This document shows, in pieces, positions 12,262-24,700 of a DNA stretch of 64,000 nt; positions within the stretch are counted from its first letter, which is position 1, and every line of letters starts with the position of its first letter. The translations under genes were made by a program, and so were the position numbers. Where the stretch lies: positions 22,023,181-22,087,180 of the forward strand of contig CAIIXF020000010.1 of NCBI GenBank assembly GCA_903813345.2, read 5' to 3'. The notes below the pieces were generated by a model, which was not told the DNA's origin, searched no databases, and worked only from the letters and a program-made list of their open reading frames with translations. The DNA is from Owenia fusiformis (Eukaryota > Annelida > Polychaeta > Sabellida > Oweniidae).

Positions 12262-12306
12262 ATATCTCTTATTCAATTAGTCTAGTGCAAATTGAATAAG
12301 AGATAT
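12262..12306. repeat. Perfect 17-bp hairpin
   Basis: ATATCTCTTATTCAATT at 12262-12278 is exactly inverted at 12290-12306 around an 11-base loop. It is probably a small foldback remnant in the LRRC49 upstream region. Confidence 0.7.
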
Positions 12307-12632
12307 CAATTGTTGTTGCTGTCCAGTGCCAGGACTCAGGAGGATCGTCAAAGATCTAGGATACCTACATTTCTGTAATTCTGAGCTGTATGTTTTCTCT
12401 GAAATTCAGTTTCAGTTTTGATTAGAGGTCAAGGTCAGATTTATAGGCGCAGAACGAAATATGTCGGTTTTGTATCCCGGGTATCATATCAAATTGTTTA
12501 TTGAAGAATAAACAATGAAAACAGCGCGATAATAATCTGTTAGATAATTTTAAGGAATCAGTTTTCGGAAAATAAGCTAAAAATATTTATAAACTTCCAA
12601 AAACCTTTTGCGCGGTTTCTATTCAATCAATT

Positions 12633-12672
12633 ACGCATGCGTCACTTCACTTCCTGTTTAAAAATGGCGGAC
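12633..12672 (+). promoter_or_regulatory. Candidate LRRC49 core promoter/TSS motifs
   Basis: Within 40 bp are an NRF1/CRE-like ACGCATGCGTCA, an ETS-like TTCCTG and a YY1-like AAAATGGCGGAC. This combination often marks housekeeping transcription starts. It lies 110-150 bases before the LRRC49 start codon. Inferred from motifs only. Confidence 0.4.
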
Positions 12673-12702
12673 AAGTCATTTTCCCAAAATAAAATACTCT
12701 AA
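12664..12702 (+). CDS. Possible 12-codon upstream ORF of LRRC49
   Basis: An ATG inside the YY1-like motif opens a 12-codon frame ending in TAA, 82 bases before the LRRC49 ATG. It would be a uORF only if transcription begins upstream of it. Confidence 0.25.
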   Translation: MADKSFSQNKIL

Positions 12703-12783
12703 ACTACTTGATTTTTATAGAAGTTATAGGCGAAATTGTCAGTGCTTAGTTGTGCTGCTATTGCAAGAGTACCACACTCAGTG

Positions 12784-15700
12784 ATGTATCATTACAGCAA
12801 GCCCAGGAATAACCCAAGAACATCTGTAAACCCAAAAGAGGTAAGCCTTAGCAAAGGGGCCTCTGATAAATGATAACTTTTTCGACAGTAAGCTTAGCTT
12901 AAGACAAGGGTAAAGTTTACTGTCTATAGACTTTACAATATTCTACTTTAATGGATACACAGGCTGTCCAACTGTCCCGCAATTTGCGTATTTGTCAGTA
13001 GTATGTATCCAACAGACTGAATAGAAGTCTGAATATAGATTTCTAATATTATTCAGACTATAGTTTACTTCGGTCCAAAGCCTTCTCTATATTCCGGCTT
13101 TGAGGAGGAAGATTGAGCTGCCTTAGTATTATAAATATTGTAAATCATTGTGTCACACGCACAGTAAATATGGCATAATAATATGAAATATACCTTTATG
13201 TATAAATTTGAAGAACACCAGCTCACATCCCCGTCTGAATCTATTGTTATATTTGATTTCTTTAAGCGAGAATAATTTCAAATGTTATTCACGTCCAGAA
13301 CCGGAAGCCATTTTTAGCTACAGCGAGAAAATTTCACCATGTATTGAAACTCCGAAATGAAATTTTGAAATATCTAAATCCAGACAAGCAACGCTTCATC
13401 CTAAATATGATTAATATTCTTAAAAATATTTATAAAATTTATTAAAAATGAGTTCTAGATGCGTGTAGGTGCGTGTAACACAGTACATACGAAATCAATG
13501 AAGTTTCGTCTAGCTGTAAGCTAGAGACTCGAGTAAACTATAGTCTAGATCTAAATAGGATATATTCTACCGGTCACAGGGTGTCTTATCCCGTGCCAGG
13601 ACTATAGTCCTGAGAACGTCTCAATCTTTTGCCTGTACGATTACAACATGGGAGAATTTTTCTACGCCTCTTACACTGAAGATACCTACTTCAATAGATT
13701 CCTTGGTATTTTAGCATTCTTTTCGTGTAGTTGAATCCACAATTATCTGGGTATATCTGCAGAATGGGAACATTTTTCTTTTTCATTGAGAGAGATTCCA
13801 TCACTTGTCAAGATGGCGGTTGGATTTAAAAGGGGATTCCCCGTTTGACTGGCCCAATAAATGGAGGAATTTGACGGTTGAATTAAGTTAAATATTACAC
13901 AGAAATATTGCGATCAAAAACGAAAATTTCTTCGTTCTGCCGATAAACCCAGACAATTGTGGATTCAACTACATGAAAAAAAATGCTAAAATACCAAGGA
14001 ATCTATTGAAGTAGGTATCTTAAGTGTAAGAAGCGTAGAAAATTCTGCCATGTTGTAATCGTACAGGCAAAAGATTGAGACGTTCTCAGGACTTTAGTCC
14101 TGGCACGGGATAAAGGGTGTCTTCATCTGTTGTTCCACATCCGATGATGTCTAGCCAAGTAATTTGGCTAGAGACTTGAGTAAAGCATGTAAAGACATAA
14201 TATTATGACTTAATTACAAGGGACATTTCCAATTCCATGAGAGTGGTAGAATTTTTTGGCGCACCTTTTTTCAACTTTTGCTTTTTTGCATTGCTTTCTC
14301 TTGTGTCAATGGGAGTATAGATACAGTATTGTACATTCAAAACCCAGATGTTAATTTTTTGTGAGCTCTGGGCTGTCTCTCCTGACTCACTTTATGTTAT
14401 CTTGTCTTGGTATAAACTTATCCCCCCAAAAAATTCTGCTATTTGCATGACAGCTTTGATATAATGATAACCCTTATGATAATGAAGTTTGAGCTTAAAG
14501 GGGCAACAAGGACTGTAGAGAGAAAATATTATTTTTTCTGAGCTATCAGGTCAATATTTTCAAGAGGAATATCAGCTGAAATAATGTTCATCTAGGGGGT
14601 TTCTTTGTAGATAATGAAAATATATGATGTAACTGAGACATTAGACTTTGCTTTGCCTATGCAATTGGATGCTATGAATGACATGCAGATTTGAAAAATT
14701 AATTCTCATAAGAAGTGGAGTGTGGAATATCTTCCTTCCAAATTTATTTTCTTTCTCCAGAACATAGTGTATGGACCCCAGGGCCAGGGCTTAGGACTTC
14801 AAGCATCTGGTAGTGCTATAAACGAACGTCTACAGAGACAGGTGGGTGTTACATATTTGCCTAATAAATATGCAAGTAAATGTAATTAGATTGATTGGTG
14901 GAAAGGGTAGAAATTGTGATTTGTCAACATACATGTACATTGATTTTAGATAGAAGCAACTTAAACATGAAATGTTCAATTGAATCATTTTTGAGGAACA
15001 GCAAGACAGATGGGGGGATACGGTAAATTAATAATATATATTGTATATGAGTATTCAATTTACTTATCAAAACATTTAGTCATAACCATCTTTCTTGAAT
15101 AACGAAATGAACATACCTACCTTGAGTAAATAATCTCATGATCAGAACATTATTTGAGCAAAAGCTCTTATGATCCTAATATACCTTAAGTTAAATCTGT
15201 TCCAAATATAAGAAAGGAATCTGAATCAATAAAATGCTAGTAAGACACATTTTCATGATTTCTTAAGCTTTTATTTTTAGTATTTCAAGAAGCAAGATTT
15301 AAAAACTTACCCCCTCTCAAAATAGACATGCCTAGGTCTTTGGCCGGTGGCATGTTGTCTTTAGCAATGTCTGCTTAACCCATATTTGCTATATGCATTG
15401 TAAAAGTCTTCAAGGGTTACTTTTTTGAAAATATATAGTCTACCAAGCCAATGGTCGAAGGATGTCTTTTGATTTTTAAATGTTTAATTTGACTTGGCTA
15501 AGTTTCCTAGTATTGTTTTGTATGTACAAAGGATCAGTAACAGACTTATTTGACCCTTGCCACTTCAGACGCATTCTATAGGCAAATTCCAACAGTATGA
15601 AATTAATCCCATTTTTCTGACAATAAAAGTCTTATGAGATCAACGTTGTTGTGCTAAAATATCAATTTATTTCTCAAAATCATTGGGATCGCATATCCTA

Positions 15701-18700
15701 ATTCTTTGAAAAATTACCTGGTACTAATTTGGGGTTCTTTTATAGAAGAATAATTCTGTATGATCCATTTAGCAGTTAATTTATGTTATCAATGAAAATG
15801 TATTGTTTATTAATTCTTGTCTGAAACATATAATATAAAACATGTTTATATTAATGAATTTAATCATTTTATCAGCTTAGCAATTGCTTGCACATATTGA
15901 ATTTAACTGAGGTGGATTCTTATAACTCAAAATGTATTGATCTCTAAGGAAAACACATTCTTAAAAGGCCTCAAATTAAAATCTTGAATTTCGACAATTG
16001 CAATTACATGTGCAAACCAGATCATGCAGTACCCTGGAGCCTGCTCTTTTATAACATCCACCATATTCTGTATGGTGGTCATTTGATCTGTGCATTCATG
16101 GATATACACTAGGAAATTTGGAATGTTTCTGGGTTCGGTCTTTGGATAGAATTCTCTATATATGTACCTGTATAGGAAAATGGACCATATTAAGAGGCAG
16201 AAATGGAAAATGGAGTCGGCTGAAAATTTATATATTTTTTAATTACAATAAGATATTAGGGATTTTTCTGAAATATCTGTACTGTTTTTTATAAGATTAC
16301 GTGGCATTCTTCAATAGACGTTGCTCTGGGTGCATTAATAAAACAGCTAATGAATGTAATAAAAAGGATAAAAGGTGCATATTTAAGGATATAAAAGTCT
16401 CAGCATGTAATATCAAGCTTGCAGAAGTAAAGGCACACATGCATAATCAATGCAGTCCCAAAGCTGAGGCTGTCTTGGGTAATAGAGGATAACTGCCAAA
16501 ATTATATACCTTGATTTAAATAAATTATTCAATATTCTCCATGCACATTTCTGATGAGTACCTCATCAAATCATTAGAGGCATAAAGAGAGAAAATAGAA
16601 TGGCCAGGCGTGTACAGACTGTTAAAGTTCGGTTTGACAAATTACCAAAAAGTTGGGAGATATCAAAAGATGTCATCAATTATATTGTACGTTGGTTTTG
16701 TAATTTTGTTTAATGTAAAATATGTACTCTGAATATTCTAAAAAATATAACAATCTTTGATCTTTTAACAGAAAAGGAGGTTTCTATTATAGTACATCAA
16801 TATTAAAACTTACAGGATGTTTTTATATACTTTTTCGTGAAGATAAGCCAGCTAAACGTCAAATTGTTGAAAAAATGACATGAGAATGGTCATTTTTCAT
16901 CAGTTTTTGCATTCCATAATTTAAATAGATAAACATTTAACACTCTCATTAAAATAAAACCATACAAAACACTGATTAATATACAAGGGCCGATCAAAAA
17001 GTTTCTTACCGTTGGCTCTAGATTTTATAATAAGAGGAGTTGGATGCTCAAACTAAGACAGGGTAGTAAGTTTGCTTGAGACTGTCTGAGTTTCATTTAA
17101 ATTACAATGGTTATTGTATATATTGTATTGTATATTCAGCACTCAATGGTCATTGTATATAATGATTGTATATTCAGCACTCTGAGGTGAAGGTTGCCCA
17201 GAATGTGGGGACAACCCGGGCACCTCAAGACTTGCTCAACAACAACAGTCTCATCAAAAGAATCTCTCAAAGCGCAGAAATGACACGTAAGTTTTAACAA
17301 TTTTTATCAGCCTCTGGTTATGGTCTTATTCTTGCCGATGGCTTTTTAACAATGATGGTAATGGCTGATAAATCCTCGTTATTGTTTTGTTAACCCATAA
17401 ATATGTGCATTTAGTGATCTCTCCAGCATTAAACCAAGCTACTAGGTGTTGCCCAGTTGTGAATTTAAAAATGGATTTGCACCCACTTGAAATCTTATTT
17501 AATGATTAAATCATAAACATGATGTAAAATTGTGACGTGGCCAAGTTTGGTCAGAGTTATACACCCGCTTGAGAAAATCCTGTGGAGATTATTGGTGCAG
17601 TTTCTTTCAGTTCACCATGTTAGATTTATTTCACTACAGCTTGATTGTATCAGAAACAGAATTTGGTTCAAATTTTATTTTATGCGTCTTATTCAATATT
17701 CGAACATGACTGTATTCACGCCTTCTATAAACTGTAAACAAAGTCAACATTTCACCCAGGGTATATTCGCGAACAAAACCCCTGTTAATATGTGTAATGT
17801 GTGACGTCATAACGGCGGGCCATAGTAATGGCGGACCATAATGAATATTCGAAACATTTTGGTGAGTTTTCATGTTCGAATCATAATATAGACCTCAGAG
17901 CAGGTGTAATATTGTTGAATACACCCCTTAGGGCTAGGTACAAAAGCTTTTGAACCCCTCACTCCCTTCGGTGTTTGGGGTACAGAAAACGATGTGCCTA
18001 GCCCTGCGGGGTGTATTCGACAATATTACCCCTGCTCTTATGGTCTATATTTCTTAATTCTGTACTATGCTACTTAAAATTTACTTTAAAGATTTGCAGT
18101 TTACATGTAGCTTCAGTTTACCTGGAATGAGTATTATAATCAAGATGAGCATTTTACTAATTCCAGGATTTGCCTTCAATAAGTTTAATTTTATTATTTT
18201 GGAAATGCTATATATTTTTTTTACATTTTACCCTTTCCTTTAGTTTATAAATATACACTTGGTAGTTAGTTGTTTGTTGTTTGATGTTAGATACTGTAGA
18301 TAAAACTGAACGCAATAGAAACAAACGTCAACAATACTCGCCATCATCTGCAGTCGCACATGATCTTACAAACGCAACAAGTGTCAACTCTGATGAGGGT
18401 GACCCCTCAAGGCCATATAGTGCATCATCTGGAGATAAAAGAATGAGGTCAAAGTCGAGGTCAAAATCTCGAACTGAATCTAGATCAGGGGTCATTTTAC
18501 CAGGTCAGTAAGGTTGAGCTTTGATTGTGGTGTACTGTAATTCTTGTGCTTTGTTTTTATTTTTAGTTGTTAGAAACTAGATTTTAGCTGTTGTGATTTG
18601 AGGAATTAAAGAGAGAATTGATTTGAATATCTTTTGAGGATTATTATAGAATTTTGATTCTCACTTTACATGCTTTAATTTCCTATCTCTTAATATGAAT

Positions 18701-21700
18701 CATTTCATCGTTTACAGGAATGGAGTGCAATTAATTTGATTTGCTGTTTTTAACTCTTAGTTCTAACATCCTTAACATTCAGCCTTTGAACAGTACTGAA
18801 AATATTGGTGCCTGTTTGTTCCTGGGGTTATATTATATCATTAGATCTTGAGTGATGGGAACTTTAATTTGACCAGAATATTTTCCCTGCAAGTTGACCC
18901 TGAATATATTGAGTATCTCCTATCAAAGTCCAAATTATTTTCATATATTTTCCACAGCCATTCAGGATTCAGAATACAAGAATTTAGGGTGCAGGATTTT
19001 TCCTGACTATCCTAAGCCAAAAATTATATATCCATATTCAGCTCCAGAACATTTGTTTGAAACAGGTTTGTTCACAAGATCTAATGTTCCACCCTTGTCT
19101 CCCAATATTTGACCATGTTTGTTTTGTCACTAAGTGCAGACAGAAGTTAATTGGGAGGAGGGTGGTATACATGGGCTTGATCACGAGGAATGATATGATA
19201 TCTGATTGAGGGGAACCAAAGGATAAAGTCCATATACAATCTTGACCAGTTTATCACCTTTTATCCTATGCTTTTAGCATATCACATAAAAGAATTCCAA
19301 AATTTGGAAGAAATTCTATTTTGTACAAATATTTGGGATGGATACAAGATAAATACAGGACGGGTATGGGATATGAATTTTTTTGAACAGCATGAGGGGC
19401 AATACCAGAAAAACAAATGAAATAACATTTAAACGTTGAACATTGAATATCCACATGAGAATAAGTAAGCAACTATTTAAGTTTCAAATATAAACTTGAA
19501 AAATGTTTGTGTGTTGATAGGTGACCTTGTTGTTTTTATCTGTAACTCAAGGTGTGTTAGGGAATGATATTGTTTGCATCTGTAACTGTGGAACATGTGT
19601 TTGTTGCTAGGTGACCGTGTTGTGTTTGCTGAGAGTCCCTCTGCTCCTGGAGTCCCCATTGTATACCGTACACCAGAAGAGAGGAGTGCCAACCCAGACA
19701 GACTCAACCTGGACAGGTATTGTACACACTTCATCCTAACTTTCATCTCAGCTGTTTTATAGGGATCAGATTAAATTTTTCTATTTTATTTCAATTCAGT
19801 CCAGTTCAACAATCAGTCTTAAATCTGATATTTTAATGGAAGGGTTAGTCAGGTCCTTAGTGACTTAATAAATCACATTTTCGGGACACCCTGTATACTA
19901 TGTTAACAAAGACATATTTCTTTTTTAAGGCGTAAGCTGGAAATATGTCCCATACTAGAGGGGGAGGATCAGCTACGTCTTTTAAACTATCAGCACAACC
20001 TAATCTCAAAGATACAGCATCTCAGCAGCTTCAAACGACTCATCTTCCTAGATTTGTACGACAACCAGATTGAGGAAATATCAGGTCTTAGTGCATTGAA
20101 GTCACTCAGGGTTCTAATGTTAGGCAAAAATAGGTAAGTCTCAGTCAGGGCCTGTTTTTGAGAAAATATCATGAATTGTGAATGAAATACATGAAGTTCT
20201 TGCAAAAATACTCTAAAATTTTTGTTTGTCAGTCAATCTGGTTGCTATCGTAACATGAGTCAGGGGTAGGCGGAGAAGGCAAAAAGGATCTGTTTTGTTT
20301 GAATGTTCACACTTTTTTTCATTTTGTCCTATTTATTTTACTAACAAGATCTCAAGGGTATAGGTGTTCTAAATAGTGTCCATCATGGTCTAAATACCTC
20401 TGATGTCTCACTACCCATTCCTCAACCAGATGCCGGAATCCATTTTGGAAATTATAGGTTATTGATCCTTGTATGGATGCAATAAGTTCTCCTAAGGTCA
20501 AATGACGAATTCCACGAAGATCGTTCTTTATTCTGCCAAAAAACCCAAAACCCATTTATCAATTTATTGAATGCACCTTGTATTTCCTAGGATCAAGAAG
20601 ATTGAGAACCTGGAGCCACTTATGAAGCTTGATGTCTTAGACTTACATGGAAACATGGTAAATATACATGTACCTCATTTAGAAGTTTATATTTCTCACA
20701 AGAAATTGCAATGGTTTTTATTCTAAAAAGGGAATGGAAGGGAATTGTTCATGAACATATAATATAAAAGGCTCTTACATACCATAATTGTGATAATCAG
20801 GAAACTGTTGTCAAAAGTACTTTTACGGATTATCTATCATTCTCATTCTGATTTAAAAGAGCCTCTAGTGCTTGTTATAAAGGTTTTTGTCTTTAATTTA
20901 GAAAAAATAAAAGGCCATTACATAATGTGTCATTCTAGAGATGCAAGATGATAATTATTTCAGATCAATAAGATTGAGAAACTGCGCCATCTAGTGGAGC
21001 TGCGTGTGTTGAATTTGGCGGGGAACAACATTAGTCTCGTAGACAGCCTCATGGGAATGGATGCACTGGCTGAACTTAATCTTAGACGAAACAAAATCAC
21101 TCATGTGGTAAGTGAATGTTTTTTTGAAAACTGAAGATTGTGTAGTGGTGTATTGGAGGTCACTGTGTTTCTTATACTATATCTTGTTAATGGAACTACC
21201 AAGACCACATCGTATCATGAGCATTTTATGTTCTAGATTGATCTGATCATACTGCTACGTTAACTCATACACAAATCCTTAGTTATGATATGTGTTGTTC
21301 TTCTTTCAGGCTGACATTGACAACCTGCCTAGCCTACAAAGATTGTTCCTCAGCTTTAATGAAATAACATGGTAAGCATGCACCTTGTCTAAATACTTAA
21401 GGCCATTGTAAGTTAATAGAAAATGTCTGTTTAGTGGTACCTCCATGGTTGTTCCAAAATTTCAATGGCCAAATCTTTTTTCTTGTCTTTTTGGGAAAAC
21501 TACCATTTCCTCTAATTTTGGTATTGAAACAATTTTAGAATAAAAAAAACTCATGTAATCTGGGTATATAATTATATATTTTCCTAAACAGACAATTTAC
21601 CTGTTTGGGGCCTTGATATTATTTAATTAACACCTCAATCTGAAAATACACAATTATGATTGACAACTAAAGTATTTGACATTAATACAATACATGTATA

Positions 21701-24700
21701 ACCAGCCTATTTTTCTGAAGCACCAATAGCAAAGTTCATCACATTAGATCTAAGACTAATTGAAAGTTCAGATGTTTTCAGAGACAAATAGTGTATAAAT
21801 GTTTTAAAGTATATATAGGTGGAGTTGTATAATACATTTGATAGATACAAATTTCGAATTCAGGATAATGAATAGCTAATAAAACACATATAGTATTTGT
21901 AATATTTATATGTAAACTTGCTTTTCAGTTCGATTTTAAAACTTCAAAAAAGATTTAAATGATGAATATTCTTAATTAAATTGTGAGTAGGAGCTTGAAG
22001 GAATCTCTGGTATATCAATTTGACTTTCTCAGTCCTACTATGACATACTTTAGATAAAGAGGGACTTTTGTAAATCAGAATGTGGGTTTTAGTCTATTTA
22101 TTGTTATGAATTTGAATCCCAATGTAATTGACAGCTGAAATTAAACTCGCACAGAGTGCTACTTGTAACTGACCCTTGACGATTTCTTGTGTTAATAGGA
22201 ATCATCATTGGATGTGTTCATATATGAAAAAGGATTGAAACCAGTAGATAAATGACAGAAATATGAATCTTAATTTATCAATATATGTGTATATTGTTAA
22301 GATCTCTTTTTCGCATATACATATATTACATAAAAGAAATTGTAAGGTTTTGTTATCATTTCTCCTCAATTAGCACTATAATTAGTGTTTGAATAACAAT
22401 ATATCACTTTTTCAATTCTTCTGTTACCTACATTCTCCAATATCTAATTCTCTACAAGAATCGGTATTAATCCATTCTTATTGCACCCAAATCCCCAACC
22501 AGTTAGTTACACTGCCCTCTGATTTTACAGTATTTATGCTGATAATATCTAAAATAAGATTTGAAATGCAGCTTTCATGGCCTTTTATTGAAGTTTGGAT
22601 ATGTGATGATGACTTATCATCAGGGAAAATGGTTTTGTCATGATTTTCTGATTAAATTGGATATAGTCAAGATCAAAGAGTACTCTTATTTAAAGAGTTA
22701 ACATGAAGTTATGATCTCACGAGGGTTGTATCTGTAAAATATGCTTGGATTAAGGATACACTTTGCTGGCATTACAGTATTCTCAAAGGATAAAAGATTT
22801 ACATATATATCATGTATATAATTCAAATCTTGCATACACGATGATATATAAAGGACGGATACATATTCTCAGACATACATGTATATAAAACATGCAGATT
22901 CAGATTCAGATACAGAAGTTGTGTTACATGCTTAATGCACATAGCTACACTCCTGTGATAAAGGGTAGTCTCAGAGAAAAACAATTTATTTCTAAATGTG
23001 CTAGAATAAATCTGAAACTAAAATTAAAGGTCGAAGGATGGAGAAAAAACAGGCTGTTTTTCATGAATGCCATCTATAGGAAGAGGACACAAACTTTCTT
23101 ATAATCTCAGATGGATAGATGAAGAAGTCAAAAGTAATCACTTTAGGAAACATTAGATAGGAGAAATCAATCCAGACTGCTCTAAAACATATCGCATAAA
23201 ACAAAGAAAAAAGAATCAGTCAGATTATAGTGTCTTAAAGTGGCAGCAAAGAATAATAAGTGTAACATTGTTAGAAGCAATCTTCAAAAAGCATGCCAAT
23301 GTGTCTCTTACAATTGTTATTATGTGAATAAAAGAATTTAAAATATCTGACCTAGTATGGAAGATTTATGATTGTTTAATGTCTACATTCACAAGTATTG
23401 AAAAGAGGGATGTCTATTATACTAATTCAAAATGACAGGCAAAAGACCCTCTACAACATTCTATAACTTTTTAGAAAGTTACACTCAGTTCATCTTCCCT
23501 TAAGAGTGGATGGTATGTGAGAAAGCACAAAGGCGAACATCTCAGACCACTTCAACAATAAAAACTATTTGAATTAGTTTTCTTAAAAATGTAAAAGTAG
23601 GATTAACATATTGATTATATAGTTCTGATTGGAAATCATTAAGAGGATTACAGACATTTATATACATTTACAATACATGTATTGTTGAAACAAGGGCAGC
23701 ATGAGTTACCCATACTTCTTTTACACATGGACAAAAGGAGATAGGTATATGCTAAGATTATTTAAGTTTAATTATTTTGCTTTTTAGCTAATTTTAGCTA
23801 ATGTGATTCCATTTGTTAGTCAACTAAGATTATTTTTAGATTCTCATGTTTGGTTCCTTGTTTTTGAGCACTATTTGTTTTTCACTATTTGTTTATTTGG
23901 TGGAACTGAATATGATTACGCAGGCCCGTAGCCAGGGGGGGGGGGGCTCTGGGAGCTCGTCCGAGCCCCCCCCCCCTGATATCTCCTAAAAAAATGTGGA
24001 CCTACCTTTTTGCTTCCTTGAAGAAAAAGTTGCTCTTCCCCACATTCACTGGGCAATTAAGATTAAAAAAATGGCATTACTGTGCATTGTTTTTCGAATT
24101 TGGGCATTATTTTTCAAAATTTGGCCCAATTTTTTTTTGTGGATATATTTTGCCCCCCCCCCCCCTAGGATGGGCCTGGAAAAAATGTTGGCTCAAAAAT
24201 ATTGTATAGGGCCTCTTAAGTGGGCCTTATTGAGCATTACTTGACCTTTTTCAGCCTTATTTTTTTCAAAATTTTGGCCCAAATTTTGGTTTAAGGGCCC
24301 TAATATATCTTACTCGCGGCCCTTAGATGGGCCCATAAAAAAAATGTTGGGCCAAAAATATTGTAGGGCCTCTTTAGTTGGCCTTTACTTGACCAATTTA
24401 CTTGACCTTTTTGGGCCTTATTTTTTCAATTTTAAGCTAAATTTTCCAAAATGGGCCATAAATCTTCAAAATTTAGGCTCAAATTTTGGTTGAAGGGCCG
24501 TACAAGGTTGTCTGCGCTGCCATAGGATGGGCCCAGAAAAAATGTTGTCCCAAAAATATTGTAGGGCCTCTTTGGGCATAAATTGACCTTTTTCGGCTTT
24601 ATTTTTTTCAATTTAAGGCCAAATTTTCAAAAAACGGGCCATAAATTTTCAGAATTTTTGCCCGAATTTTGGTTTGAGGGCCCTAAAAAATATTACGCTC

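Larger units (their letters stand above)
10486..12783. other. Divergent TDP2/LRRC49 intergenic interval
   Basis: Only about 2.3 kb separate the two divergent start codons, and about 1.3 kb of that is an inverted-repeat element with a second element inside it. Without the insertions the genes would be about 1 kb apart, which suggests a shared promoter region. No other gene is seen. Confidence 0.6.

Noticed and set aside
23994-24244. Overlapping open frames in the GGGCC array
   Set aside because: Repeat-derived, low complexity, no family features.
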